From Pedobacter punctiformis (GTDB lineage Bacteria; Bacteroidota; Bacteroidia; Sphingobacteriales; Sphingobacteriaceae), in contig NZ_JAPWGM010000006.1 in NCBI RefSeq assembly GCF_027213715.1, forward strand, positions 124,001-188,000: a stretch of DNA of 64,000 nt, read 5' to 3'. The translations under genes were made by a program, and so were the position numbers. The notes under the pieces were generated by a model. The model had not been told where the DNA came from. It did no database searches and saw only the letters and a program-made list of their open reading frames with translations. Positions 35,301-44,423 of this stretch are shown here, in pieces (the stretch's first letter is position 1; every line of letters begins with the position of its first letter).

Positions 35301-35603
35301 TACTTAACAACATATAACTGGGGTGAAGGTTCTTTAACAGAAGCTGAAATTTTTGATAATAGCTATGTTAAAATGAGAGAAATAACTTTGAGTTATAAAA
35401 TACCTGCTTCATTTACTAAAAAGTTAAAAATTACCAATTTAAGATTTTCGGTAATTGGACGTAACCTGTTTTACATCTATCGTACCCTTAAAGATTTAGA
35501 TCCAGAGGCCCCTCTTGGAAACAAATGGTGGTCGCAAGGAGTGGATGTAGGTTCAACAGCAGCATCAAGAAATTTCGGATTCTCTTTAAACGCAAATTTT
35601 TAG
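32337..35603 (+). CDS. SusC/RagA-family TonB-linked outer membrane protein
   Basis: This 1088-residue protein has a signal peptide ending Ala-Tyr-Ala-Gln (residue 24). A carboxypeptidase-regulatory-like domain (about 25-105) is followed by the TonB plug (about 115-260). The plug contains 'VNVQIRGINSI', 'PLYVVDGVMIRNDG' and 'SLTVLKGASASALYGSDAG', typical of SusC. The rest is a 22-strand barrel ending in Asn-Ala-Asn-Phe. No STN domain is present, so no direct anti-sigma signalling is expected. SusD follows after 20 bp. It imports glycan fragments; adjacent GH29 and GH3 genes suggest a fucose- and beta-glucose-type-linked glycan. Confidence 0.96.
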   Translation: MKKMYLMCLSTLLLTIFTIAAYAQKTVTGTVKDASGVVPGVSISVKGTSKATQTDGNGKFSISANPTDVLVFNAIGFARQEVAVGDKTTFVIVLKESANQLDEVNVVTTALGIKRQEKSLGYAVSTVTAKQLTEAGNTNFASALYGKAAGVKITTAPGGASSAVNVQIRGINSINYNQQPLYVVDGVMIRNDGQNGAAGANNNNYWDDQRVRGNGILDINPADIESLTVLKGASASALYGSDAGSGVVVITTKKGSKSRGLGIDFNYQGSMDQVAFLPRFQNTYGPGYDRETNVANGATEEGWIADPASPSGFRPYFRSYANFGPKMEGQQVRWWDGSIRSYSPQPDNYKNVYQTGYTSNANIAISNQTEALNYRFSASRLDYRGTQPGNTGSKNSFNLNSTIKLAPKLSADVIVSYVNTITRNRPYQLGQVLGSFGGFFSRAEDMDLMKEKFQTSNGYKYATFDQTNRPEPYIFNIRATNLLDFYWQQLKNTYDENENRLLSSFTLNYDFAKNLKFRGRIGNDYTGARTENRQYTEIPSALNGNTSTGAYTTTQGQYAILYGDALVTYSNKIGEDFNVSLSGGYQGRKENYKDQKSNTKDGLVSENWFAITNSFGVAETSDTRKEQLKYAYLGMLNLAYKDYLFLEGTARQEYVSTLPPANNKYSYYSVNGGFVFSDLWKLPSFWSYGKLRASYGVVGNAPPIYESSILYKQVSLQTINGSVPALSSASAYGNLDLLPEKKHEAEFGLETRFLNGRIGLDVSYYNNKIKNQIIPLDVTSTNGARSQIVNVGEIGNQGFELAFNATPITGKFRWDTRLNFSTNKSKVNSLKDANSEINFYASDQSTAKIVARTGEDLGNIYIRPRKTDANGNYLINNDGFYVMDNSTYVKAGNIMPKAVGGFSNTFSYGNLALDFTIDYRFGGKMIAPNLKYMRGAGMLENSMEFRDAASGGLAYTANGKTYNDGVLLQGINENTGLPNSKVLSAADYYLTTYNWGEGSLTEAEIFDNSYVKMREITLSYKIPASFTKKLKITNLRFSVIGRNLFYIYRTLKDLDPEAPLGNKWWSQGVDVGSTAASRNFGFSLNANF

Positions 35604-35623
35604 CCTAAAAATTAATTGATATT

Positions 35624-37231
35624 ATGAAAAAGTTAATTATAAAAGTAAGTTTTCTTTTGGTTGCGATAACAGCTATAGTTGGCTGTAAAAAGGAGCTTGA
35701 AGATAAATTTAATAATCCGGAACAAGCAAAAGATGCCAATGTTGCCGGCTTGTTTACAGCTATGTTAAATAATGACAGGGTAGCTGCAAAATATTGGAAT
35801 GTACGTACATTTTTAAGTCAAATGCCTGGCGTATACGCCCAAACTGCTTATATATCTAATAGTAATTCTATTTATCAGCAAAGTGATGGATATTCTCAAA
35901 ACTATTGGGATGATTTTTATTCCACAAATGGTAATGGTAGTGGTGTTATGGCGCTTTATAGAGCAATGGAAGTGAAATTCAACTCTTTGCCTGCAAATGA
36001 GCAAGCTACTCAAAAAATTATTATGCAAGCTGCTAAGGTTGTGTTGATAGAACAAGCTGCTAAAATGGTCGATTTATGGGGAGATATCCCATATTCTGAA
36101 GCAGGAAATCTTCCATCAAATAATACAATCAAAAACCCTAAATACGATGAGCAAAAAGCATTATATAATACTTTTTTAACTGACCTTGCAAGTGCATCAA
36201 CTTATTTTAAAAGCAATGCATCCAATGCGGCATTCTCAAAATCTGATATCCTGTTAAAAGGAGATGTAAACAGATGGGCTCGTTATGCAAATTCATTGCG
36301 TTTAAGATTATTAATGCGCATTTCGAAAACAGATGAAGCAACCGCCAAAACTGCTGTATTAGAAATGTTAAACAATCAGGCAACTTATCCTTTGGTTGAT
36401 GGTGGAAATGTAGGTCAATACAATCCAGCAACAGCAGATATTTTATTGCAGCCCCTTAGCAATAGCACGAGCGATTTACACGATGCTTTTTTAGAGGGTA
36501 GCTTTTACGCTACAGATTACATGTTAAATTCAGTAATGTTGCCAGCAAACGATCCACGTATTCCTGTTGTGTATGATAAATTTGGACGTACCGTTAAAAT
36601 TAATGGTAAGGACGTTTTTGTGCCAAACAAAAACTATAAAGCAATGCCAGTTACGTTTACCACAACGGAGCAGGAGAGCAGTTTCCCTGATTATTCAGTA
36701 TTGGATTCTGCAACATTCCTTTACAATCAAAAATTACCGGGTATCGTAATTACTGCTTCGGAAGTTAACTTATTAAAAGCAGAAGCATACGAAAGATGGG
36801 GAAGTACTACAGATGCTAAAACTGCATATGATAATGCATTAAAACAATCAGTAGCTTTCTATTATTACTTAAATAATTTAAATCAAGGAAATGGTTATGT
36901 AAATGTAACTGCTCCTGCCAGCACAATTGTTGATACCTGGGTAGATGCATCATCTGCGACTTATTCAGGATCATCTGCAGATAAACTGACTAAGATTTAT
37001 ACCCAAAAGTGGGCACATTTTGGCGTTTTACAAGCTACAGAAGCATGGTCTGAATATAGAAGAACTGGTTTTCCTGTTTTAACTTTTCCATCTAATGGTA
37101 AATTATCAGGATACGACAGTCCACCAACTCGTTTAATATATCCTGCTAAAGAGAAGACATTAAACAGTGTAAACTATCAAGCTGTACAAGCCAAAGATAC
37201 ACGTAAAGCAAAAATATTCTGGATGCCTTAA
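35624..37231 (+). CDS. SusD/RagB-family lipoprotein (SusD-like 2 group)
   Basis: This 535-residue lipoprotein has lipobox Val-Gly-Cys-Lys-Lys-Glu (Cys near residue 21). Its pattern ('QPLSNSTSDLHDAF', 'AEAYERWGSTTDAKTAYDNA', 'QKWAHFGVLQATEAWSEYRR', 'ARYANSLRLRLLMRIS') fits the second SusD group, which differs from the protein at 1273. It partners the SusC encoded 20 bp upstream and binds the glycan at the surface. It is followed by a strong terminator, so the glycosidase genes downstream may have lower or separate expression. Confidence 0.94.
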   Translation: MKKLIIKVSFLLVAITAIVGCKKELEDKFNNPEQAKDANVAGLFTAMLNNDRVAAKYWNVRTFLSQMPGVYAQTAYISNSNSIYQQSDGYSQNYWDDFYSTNGNGSGVMALYRAMEVKFNSLPANEQATQKIIMQAAKVVLIEQAAKMVDLWGDIPYSEAGNLPSNNTIKNPKYDEQKALYNTFLTDLASASTYFKSNASNAAFSKSDILLKGDVNRWARYANSLRLRLLMRISKTDEATAKTAVLEMLNNQATYPLVDGGNVGQYNPATADILLQPLSNSTSDLHDAFLEGSFYATDYMLNSVMLPANDPRIPVVYDKFGRTVKINGKDVFVPNKNYKAMPVTFTTTEQESSFPDYSVLDSATFLYNQKLPGIVITASEVNLLKAEAYERWGSTTDAKTAYDNALKQSVAFYYYLNNLNQGNGYVNVTAPASTIVDTWVDASSATYSGSSADKLTKIYTQKWAHFGVLQATEAWSEYRRTGFPVLTFPSNGKLSGYDSPPTRLIYPAKEKTLNSVNYQAVQAKDTRKAKIFWMP

Positions 37232-37245
37232 TCCATTTATTAATT

Positions 37246-37276
37246 AATCCCGGCAGTATTCCTGTCGGGATTTTTT
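37246..37276 (+). terminator. Terminator after susD of the second PUL
   Basis: An 11-bp stem (37246-37256 with 37262-37272, one wobble, arm AATCCCGGCAG) and T6 lie 14 bp after the stop and 13 bp before the fucosidase start. Confidence 0.85.
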
Positions 37277-37288
37277 ATCTTTCGTAAC

Positions 37289-38719
37289 ATGAAAAAAAGC
37301 ATCTCTTTAATCGTATTTATCTGCTCTTTTAACATTTTATTTGCCCAGCAAAATGGCATTCATCAGCAATCAACCAAGTACGAATGGCCTTCAGATCCTT
37401 TAGTTAAAGAAAAACTAAATAACTGGCAGGATAAAAAATTTGGGATGATTATTCACTGGGGTTTATACTCTGTTCCCGGAATTATGGAATCATGGAATCT
37501 TTGTTCAGAAGATTGGATTGACCGCGATAGTACCATTGCTTATGAAGACTATAAAAAATGGTATTGGGGTTTGAGTAAAGATTTTAATCCCGTTAAGTTT
37601 AATCCGGAACAATGGGCAAAGGCTGGGAAAGATGCAGGAATGAAATATTTGGTTTTTACGACCAAACATCATGATGGTTTTGCCATGTTTGATACAAAGG
37701 AATCTGATTTTAGTATTGCCAAAGGTCCTTTTGCGAATAACCCCAAAGCTGATGTAGCAAAATACGTTTTTGATGCTTTTAGAAAAGAAGGTTTTATGAT
37801 TGGGGCATATTTTTCTAAACCCGACTGGCATTCGCAATACTATTGGTGGCAAAAATATGCAACCGCCGACCGCAACAATAATTATGACATTAAAAAATAC
37901 CCATGGCGATGGAATAAATTTAAAGGTTTAGTTTATAACCAAATTGGTGAGTTGATGCACAATTATGGTTCTGTAGATATTCTTTGGCTTGATGGTGGTT
38001 GGGTACGCCCTTTAGAAACGGTAAATGAAGAAGTGCTTTCATGGGGTGCTAACATTCCGAAATGGAGTCAGGATGTTGATATGCCTAAAATTGCACAAAT
38101 GGCGAGAAAGGCACAGCCAGGATTGTTGATGGTTGATAGAACGGTGCATGGTCCTTATGAAAATTATCAGACACCGGAGCAGAAAATTCCTGAGAAACAA
38201 TTGGATCACCCCTGGGAAAGCTGTATGACATTAGGTAATAACTGGGGTTTTGTGGCCAACGAACCTTATAAACCGGCAAAAGAGATTATCCATAAACTGA
38301 TAGAGATTGTAGCAAAGGGTGGTAGTTTGCTTTTAGGTGTCGGACCGAAACCGGATGGAACATTACCTGATGAAGTTATCAAAAGATTAAATGAAATTGG
38401 CAATTGGACATCTGTAAATGGTAAGGCGATATACAATACCCGCATCACTAAAAATTATAATAGCGGACAAACCTGGTTTACGCAAAGTAAAGATGGAAAA
38501 GTAAAGTACGCTCTATATTGTGTTAAAAATGATGAAAAACCAGCTAAAACCATTGTTTGGAGTGGCAATACACCTAAAAAAGGTTCATCGGTTATTTTAT
38601 TGGCAAGCGGAAAAAAATTAAAGTGGAAAGCTTTAAATGGGCAGACAATGATAGAGCTGCCTGCTGATATTGGGAGCAACGAACAGATTGCTTTAGCTTT
38701 TGAATTTACAGCAGAATAA
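37289..38719 (+). CDS. Alpha-L-fucosidase, GH29
   Basis: This 476-residue protein has a signal peptide ending Leu-Phe-Ala-Gln (residue 20). GH29 signatures are 'KFGMIIHWGLYSVPG' (50-64), 'FTTKHHDGFAMFD' (123-135) and the nucleophile Asp235 in 'ILWLDGGW'. The C-terminal beta-sandwich ends near 'SNEQIALAFEF'. The retaining enzyme releases L-fucose from glycans, probably in the periplasm. It is 26 bp upstream of GH3 in the same direction. It is a different GH29 subgroup from the decayed remnant at 5.2 kb, judged by N-terminal motif. Confidence 0.94.
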   Translation: MKKSISLIVFICSFNILFAQQNGIHQQSTKYEWPSDPLVKEKLNNWQDKKFGMIIHWGLYSVPGIMESWNLCSEDWIDRDSTIAYEDYKKWYWGLSKDFNPVKFNPEQWAKAGKDAGMKYLVFTTKHHDGFAMFDTKESDFSIAKGPFANNPKADVAKYVFDAFRKEGFMIGAYFSKPDWHSQYYWWQKYATADRNNNYDIKKYPWRWNKFKGLVYNQIGELMHNYGSVDILWLDGGWVRPLETVNEEVLSWGANIPKWSQDVDMPKIAQMARKAQPGLLMVDRTVHGPYENYQTPEQKIPEKQLDHPWESCMTLGNNWGFVANEPYKPAKEIIHKLIEIVAKGGSLLLGVGPKPDGTLPDEVIKRLNEIGNWTSVNGKAIYNTRITKNYNSGQTWFTQSKDGKVKYALYCVKNDEKPAKTIVWSGNTPKKGSSVILLASGKKLKWKALNGQTMIELPADIGSNEQIALAFEFTAE

Positions 38720-38745
38720 ATTTAAACATCCCTAAGAATTAGCTA

Positions 38746-41460
38746 ATGAAATTTAATAAAATAATTTGTAGCCTGTTTTTACTTATTGCACTTGGTTACA
38801 CTGCCTTTGCAGGTGAGTCTATAAAAAAAATCGGCAAAAGAGTAAATAAAAAAGAGAAACCGGCTGACCCAATATATAAAAACCCGAAAGCAAATATAGA
38901 AGACCGGGTAAATGATTTACTCTCCAGAATGACGCCCGAAGAAAAATTCTGGCAGCTGTTTATGATTCCGGGAGATTTAGATGGCGTAGATAAAAGCCGG
39001 TATAAAAATGGGATTTTTGGCTTGCAGGTTAGTGCTGTTTCCCAGGGCGGAGGCGGAGCAAACCAAATGTTAAGCTACAATACGCAGGAGAATGCTTATA
39101 CACTGGCTAAAAAAATCAATGCTATTCAACGCTATTTCATTAAAGAAACCCGTCTTGGGATTCCAATAATTGCATTTGACGAAGCGCTGCATGGCCTGGT
39201 TAGACAAGGCGCTACAGCCTTTCCACAAGCCATTGGTTTAGCTGCAAGTTTCGATACGTTAATGATGAGCAGGGTTGCAGGTACCATTGCACAGGAGACT
39301 AAACTAAGAGGCATTCGGGATATTCTGACACCAGTGATCAATATTGCATCTGATGTGCGCTGGGGAAGAACTGAAGAGACTTATGGTGAAGATCCTTTTC
39401 TAACTTCGCAAATGGGACTGGCTTTTGTTAAAGCTTTTGAAACTCAAAACATCATCACTACCCCAAAACATTTTGTGGCAAACGTTGGCGATGGTGGCCG
39501 CGACAGTTACCCAATCCATTTTAACGAACGTTTGTTGGAGGAGATCTATTTTCCTCCTTTTAAAACAACTGTGCAACAAGGTAAAAGCAGGTCTTTGATG
39601 ACGGCGTATAACACTGTTGATGGTACACCAGCAACTTCAAACTATAATCTTTTAACGCAAAAATTAAAAATAGACTGGGGCTTTAAAGGCTTTGTTATTT
39701 CTGATGCTGGTGCAGTTGGTGGTGCAAATGTATTGCACTATACTTCTGCTAATTATGCGGAAGCTACAAAACAAGCCATTATAGGTGGTCTTGATGTGAT
39801 TTTTCAGACGGAGTTTGATCATTACAAATTATTTATCCCTCCGTTTTTAGATGGTTCAATCCCGCAAAAAAGAATAGATGATGCCGTTGCACGGGTGCTC
39901 AGAGCAAAATTTGAATTGGGTTTATTTGAAAACCCTTATGTATCAGAAAGCGAAGCCCAAAAAGCAATAAATGATAAAAGCCATAAGGTTATGGCTAAAG
40001 AAGCGGCATTAAAATCGTTTGTTCTGTTAAAAAATGAGAAATCCGTATTGCCTTTTAAAGATGTAAAGAATATTCTTGTACTTGGTGAAGATGCAACTGA
40101 GGCCCGTTTAGGCGGATATAGCGGAAGCGGAAATGGGAAAATCAGTATTCTGGACGGATTGAAAAAAAGAGCCGGACAAAATGTAAACATAGTTTATAGT
40201 AAAGGCAGCAGCAGAATCCCTGTTTTGTATACACCAATTGATCAGGAGTTTTTAAAAGCTGATACAGCTAAAGGTCTTGCGGCGGAGTATTTTGATAACC
40301 TCAGCTTATCCGGTAATCCTGTTTTAAGCAGAATTGATCAGGTGATTAATTTTATGTGGACACTCCATTCGCCCAATAAAAAATTAGCAAAAGATCAGTA
40401 CTCCATTCGCTGGAAAGGAACAGTTTCTGCTCCAAAATCCGGAACCTATCAAATTGGTTTGGAAGGTAATGATGGTTATCGTTTATATCTGGATGGTAAA
40501 TTATTAATCGATCGCTGGGAAAAAAGGTCTTATCATACCCAGTTGGTTCCTTTCCGTTTTGAAGCAAATAAAAATTATAATATTCAGGTAGAGTTTAAGG
40601 AATCGAAGGGTAATGCTTACATCAAACTGGTTTGGGATTACAATGTTCCGAATACACTTAATCAGCAATTGGAAGAAGCCGTTAAGCTTGCTAAAGATGC
40701 GGATGCTATTGTAGTTGCCGCCGGTATAAAGGAAGGAGAGTTTCTGGATCGGGCTATGTTAAGTTTACCGGGCAATCAGGAACAGTTGATTAAGGACATG
40801 GAAAATACCGGTAAACCTGTAATTGTTTTATTGGTTGGTGGCAGTGCCATTACAATGAATAATTGGTTTGACCAGGCCGCAGCTGTTTTAAATATCTGGT
40901 ACCCGGGTGAGGAAGGCGGAAATGCCGTAGCAGAAACTTTATTCGGCGATTACAACCCGGCAGGAAGATTGCCTATAACTTATCCAATCCACGAATCTCA
41001 GTTGCCTTTAATTTATAACCACAAACCAACCGGCCGTGGCGATGATTACAATAACCTCAGCGGCGAGCCGCTTTTCCCCTTTGGTTTCGGTTTAAGTTAC
41101 AGCACTTTTGATTACAAAGATTTAAAATTGTCTAAAAAACAGATTAATGCTAAAGAAAGTATTACAGCCGATTTTACACTTCAAAACACAGGGAAATATG
41201 ATGGAGAAGAAGTGGTACAATTATACATCCGCGATTTACTTTCAAGTGTTGCACGACCTGTTTTAGAGTTAAAAGGGTTTCAAAGAGTTAAACTAAAAGC
41301 AGGTGAAAGTAAAAGATTAAGCTTTGCCATTAGCCCTGATATGCTCCAAATGCTTAATGCAGAAATGGAAACCTTAACAGAACCGGGTGATTTTAGAATT
41401 ATGATTGGTTCTTCAAGTAAAGAATTACAGCTTAAGGATACGCTTACCGTAATAAAGTAG
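38746..41460 (+). CDS. GH3 beta-glycosidase with inserted PA14 domain
   Basis: This 904-residue protein has a signal peptide (about 1-22), a GH3 N-terminal barrel (about 50-385) and 'TPKHFVANVGDG' (239-250). The nucleophile is Asp320 in 'FVISDAGAVGG', where most members have Ser-Asp-Trp. The GH3 C-terminal domain (about 425-770) is interrupted by a PA14 domain at about 508-635 ('LAAEYFDNLSLSG', 'GNDGYRLYLDGKLLIDRWE'). A fibronectin-III-like domain closes the protein (about 825-900). PA14 insertions in GH3 shape the +subsites and are known in beta-glucosidases and related enzymes. Likely activity is beta-glucosidase or beta-xylosidase on oligomers taken up by the SusCD above. Confidence 0.93.
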   Translation: MKFNKIICSLFLLIALGYTAFAGESIKKIGKRVNKKEKPADPIYKNPKANIEDRVNDLLSRMTPEEKFWQLFMIPGDLDGVDKSRYKNGIFGLQVSAVSQGGGGANQMLSYNTQENAYTLAKKINAIQRYFIKETRLGIPIIAFDEALHGLVRQGATAFPQAIGLAASFDTLMMSRVAGTIAQETKLRGIRDILTPVINIASDVRWGRTEETYGEDPFLTSQMGLAFVKAFETQNIITTPKHFVANVGDGGRDSYPIHFNERLLEEIYFPPFKTTVQQGKSRSLMTAYNTVDGTPATSNYNLLTQKLKIDWGFKGFVISDAGAVGGANVLHYTSANYAEATKQAIIGGLDVIFQTEFDHYKLFIPPFLDGSIPQKRIDDAVARVLRAKFELGLFENPYVSESEAQKAINDKSHKVMAKEAALKSFVLLKNEKSVLPFKDVKNILVLGEDATEARLGGYSGSGNGKISILDGLKKRAGQNVNIVYSKGSSRIPVLYTPIDQEFLKADTAKGLAAEYFDNLSLSGNPVLSRIDQVINFMWTLHSPNKKLAKDQYSIRWKGTVSAPKSGTYQIGLEGNDGYRLYLDGKLLIDRWEKRSYHTQLVPFRFEANKNYNIQVEFKESKGNAYIKLVWDYNVPNTLNQQLEEAVKLAKDADAIVVAAGIKEGEFLDRAMLSLPGNQEQLIKDMENTGKPVIVLLVGGSAITMNNWFDQAAAVLNIWYPGEEGGNAVAETLFGDYNPAGRLPITYPIHESQLPLIYNHKPTGRGDDYNNLSGEPLFPFGFGLSYSTFDYKDLKLSKKQINAKESITADFTLQNTGKYDGEEVVQLYIRDLLSSVARPVLELKGFQRVKLKAGESKRLSFAISPDMLQMLNAEMETLTEPGDFRIMIGSSSKELQLKDTLTVIK

Positions 41461-41525
41461 AAATATTACTTTAAAAATCCTTGCCCTTTATGGTGGGCAT
41501 AAAACCATTGTACTTGGTCAATATT

Positions 41526-41558
41526 GCCGTAGATCCTGGTTAGATCTGCGGCTTTTTT
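41526..41558 (+). terminator. Terminator at the end of the second PUL
   Basis: A 10-bp stem (41526-41535 with 41543-41552, one wobble, arm GCCGTAGATC) is followed by T6, between the convergent GH3 and Ldh-family genes. Confidence 0.85.
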
Positions 41559-41564
41559 ATGTCA

Positions 41565-42650
41565 TTAATTTAACGGAGCGATGCCCAGTTTTTCAGCAAG
41601 TTCGTTTAAGTCTTTAACTACAACATCAATAATCGGAATCCCTGAAACTTTTCTTTCCTGTTCAAATTCATGTTCAGGCTCACCGGGAATAATTACTTTT
41701 TTATCCGAATTTATTGTTTTAGCACTTTTAAAACGTTCAATCCAGTTGTCTAAATGATCTTTAAATTCTGTTGCAGGACGAAAACCATCAACCCGCATGG
41801 CACCCAGGAAATGACCAAGTCCTTCGCCCACTGGATTTGCTGAAGGTTCTAAAAATGCGACGAAAGGTGGCACCCAAGGGCCGTAATTTGCACCAGAAAG
41901 CACCGCTGATAAAATATCTACAGTTGCACTCAAACCATAACCTTTATGACTGCCATGGTCTTTATCGCTTCCCAGCGGCAGTAAAGATCCACCATTTTTT
42001 AATTCATTCGGATCAATAGAAGCATTGCCATTTTTGTCCTGCACCCAGCCATCCGGAACATTTTTATTGGCTCTTTGAGCAATTTCCAGTTTTCCGTTTG
42101 CGGCAGCAGCAGTAGCCATGTCTACAATTACCGCAGGATATTTTCCCGCCGGGAAAGCATAACACATTGGATTGGTGCCCAACAAACGTTCATTTGCATA
42201 AGTAGGGGCAACTAAGGGGCTTGCATTGGTCATACTAACCCCAATCATATCTTTTTCTACCGCCATTAAAGCATGATAACCTGCAATACCAAAATGATTG
42301 GAGTTTTTAACAGAAACCCAGCCACTACCGTATTTCTCTGCTTTTTCTATGGCCACTTTCATGGCAAATGGAGCAACAACAAGGCCTAATCCGCCATCAC
42401 CATCAACCGTTGCTGTTGTAGGCGTTTCATAAACTACTTTAATATCCGGCGTTGCATTTATTCTTTTCTTTTCCCACAAACGAACATATCCACTTAACCG
42501 GGCTACTCCATGTGAGTCAATTCCTCTGAGATCAGAACGCAGTAACACATCAGTTGCCAAGGTTGCATGTTCATCAGAACAGCCAATCTTTTTAAAAACG
42601 TTATAAGTAAAAGTTCTGAGTTCGGTTTCGGTAAAAGTGATGAAGTTCAT
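41565..42650 (-). CDS. Ldh-family (malate/L-lactate/sulfolactate type) NAD(P)-dependent oxidoreductase
   Basis: This 361-residue protein shows the family's own fold signatures, not those of classical Rossmann LDH: 'RSDLRGIDSHGVARLSGYV', 'VSVKNSNHFGIAGYHALM', 'VSMTNASPLVAPTYANERLLGTNP' split around the active site, and 'GLGHFLGAMRVDGF'. His residues in 'DSHG' and 'SNHFG' are the conserved candidates for catalysis. Substrates in the family are 2-hydroxyacids such as malate, lactate, ureidoglycolate or sulfolactate. It is encoded 48 bp downstream of bshC on the same strand, probably in one transcript. Convergence with a fucosidase PUL makes a role in fucose-derived lactate or other hydroxyacid oxidation possible, but that is inference. 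Confidence 0.9.
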   Translation of the reverse strand: MNFITFTETELRTFTYNVFKKIGCSDEHATLATDVLLRSDLRGIDSHGVARLSGYVRLWEKKRINATPDIKVVYETPTTATVDGDGGLGLVVAPFAMKVAIEKAEKYGSGWVSVKNSNHFGIAGYHALMAVEKDMIGVSMTNASPLVAPTYANERLLGTNPMCYAFPAGKYPAVIVDMATAAAANGKLEIAQRANKNVPDGWVQDKNGNASIDPNELKNGGSLLPLGSDKDHGSHKGYGLSATVDILSAVLSGANYGPWVPPFVAFLEPSANPVGEGLGHFLGAMRVDGFRPATEFKDHLDNWIERFKSAKTINSDKKVIIPGEPEHEFEQERKVSGIPIIDVVVKDLNELAEKLGIAPLN

Positions 42651-42698
42651 TTTTTTATCAAATAGTGAGTATCAAGGTCAAAACATTTGCTTAAAGCT

Positions 42699-44285
42699 TT
42701 ACGGTAGCAGCAAAGTAAAATCGCCACCTAAAGGTTCAAAGTTTTCAATTAATGAAGAAAGAAAATCTTCTCCATAATTTACGTACATAGGCGCAATATT
42801 AGAAATTCTTTCCTGCAATGTGCCATTTGGGAAAAGCCTTTTCTTTACATTTTCTATTTGTTGCAAAGAAAATTCATGTTTCCTTTTTTCCGCTCTGAAC
42901 AATTTTTTCTCCAGATTGGATAAAAGATGATTGGTTTTTTGTCTGGCAGAATCCGTTGAAGCCGAAAGCGTTTTATCGACTTTAAAAGAATTCAGTTTAA
43001 TCTGATCAAAAATACTGTTAACGGCTCTTATTTCATCTGAAAGACTCAATTGTGCAGTCGAATTTTTCTTTACCCAGATGTTTTTTAGTTCTTCGGCAGG
43101 AAGGAAAATATCTTCCAGCGTAAAACCTAAACTATGAAGATTTTCGGCACTTCGTTTATCAATTAATAAAGCCGAATTCCGCAAAAGCAATACCGGGAAA
43201 TCAATTTTATAAAAATCGAAATTGGCTTTAAGCTGCATCCAGTATGATACTTCTGCACCACCACCGATGTAGGCAATATTTGGTAAAATTAATTCCTCGT
43301 ACATTGGGCGCATCACCACATTAGGACTAAAACGCTCCGGGTTTGAATTAATTTCCACTTTTAATTCTTCTTCTGTAAAATGAATACTGGTATGGTTTAC
43401 TTTATAAGTTTTGCCTTCTAGAATAATTCTTTCACGTAATTCATCCTTAAGGTAAAAGAAGTTAATATCACGGCCGTTAACCTGGGTTTTATAACCTAAA
43501 TCTTCGAGTTTTGAAGAGGTTTCCTGAATAATTCTTTCGCTATTTTGCTGCAAAATATCAGCTGTTATTATAGGCGCAAAAAGGCTTTTTAACCGTTTAT
43601 CATCTGCATTTACAATAACAAGCCCATATTTTTCGAACAAACTGTTCACCATAAATCTGGTGGCATCCGCTAAATTATCATGCTGCAAATAGGCTTGCTC
43701 AACCAGTTTGGCAATTCGTTTACCGTTTTTTGAAATACCCAGATAACCTTTGTAAGCCGTAACTGCTGCGGCAACAGTTTTGGTACTCAATCTTCCGGTT
43801 GCACCGTTAGTGGTTTGTATCCAGCTTATGTTTTTTTCATCAACACTTACGTGATTAATTTCATCAAAGTCGTGATCTTCTGTTGCCATCCAGTACACCG
43901 GAACAAAATTTTTATCCGGATGTGCGATTTTTAGCTCTATGGCCAGGTTTATTGCCGTTACAATTTTATAAATAAAATAAAGCGGCCCGGTAAATAAATT
44001 TAACTGGTGACCTGTTGTAACTGTAAAAGTTTGATCTGAAGCTAAAAGTTCAATGTTTTTACTTACTGATTTATTAACCTGCAGGTGTTGGTATTGTTGT
44101 TTTAAAACATCAACTAAAATGGTTCTGTCGCCTTTAAAATTTCTGTTTGCTATGGCTTGTGCCAAACCATCCATATCGGGGCGGTAACTGTAAAAAGGAG
44201 CAAGTTGTTCCTCGTTATTTATATAATCTAAAACCAGTTTGGAGAACGAACCGGTTTCCTGATAAGAAATATATTTTGCCTGCAT
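42699..44285 (-). CDS. bshC: Bacillithiol biosynthesis cysteine-adding enzyme BshC
   Basis: This 528-residue protein contains the BshC patterns 'VTTGHQLNLFTGPLYFIYKI', 'PVYWMATEDHDFDEINHV', 'ANFDFYKIDFPVLLLRNSAL' and a long charged coiled coil near the C-terminus (about 430-495). BshC adds cysteine to GlcN-malate to finish bacillithiol, the low-molecular-weight thiol used by many Bacteroidota in place of glutathione. bshA and bshB are not in the window. Length is as expected (about 530). Confidence 0.94.
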   Translation of the reverse strand: MQAKYISYQETGSFSKLVLDYINNEEQLAPFYSYRPDMDGLAQAIANRNFKGDRTILVDVLKQQYQHLQVNKSVSKNIELLASDQTFTVTTGHQLNLFTGPLYFIYKIVTAINLAIELKIAHPDKNFVPVYWMATEDHDFDEINHVSVDEKNISWIQTTNGATGRLSTKTVAAAVTAYKGYLGISKNGKRIAKLVEQAYLQHDNLADATRFMVNSLFEKYGLVIVNADDKRLKSLFAPIITADILQQNSERIIQETSSKLEDLGYKTQVNGRDINFFYLKDELRERIILEGKTYKVNHTSIHFTEEELKVEINSNPERFSPNVVMRPMYEELILPNIAYIGGGAEVSYWMQLKANFDFYKIDFPVLLLRNSALLIDKRSAENLHSLGFTLEDIFLPAEELKNIWVKKNSTAQLSLSDEIRAVNSIFDQIKLNSFKVDKTLSASTDSARQKTNHLLSNLEKKLFRAEKRKHEFSLQQIENVKKRLFPNGTLQERISNIAPMYVNYGEDFLSSLIENFEPLGGDFTLLLP

Positions 44286-44423
44286 GATTTGCGAATTAAG
44301 GCAAATTTAAGCAGAAATTGTTTTTAGCCTGCATATTTTACAAATAGTAGATAAAATCGTGATTGGATTAGACTATGTTATTGGGTTAATTTGAAGGCGA
44401 GTCTGCCTCCGGCCACTGCTCAA

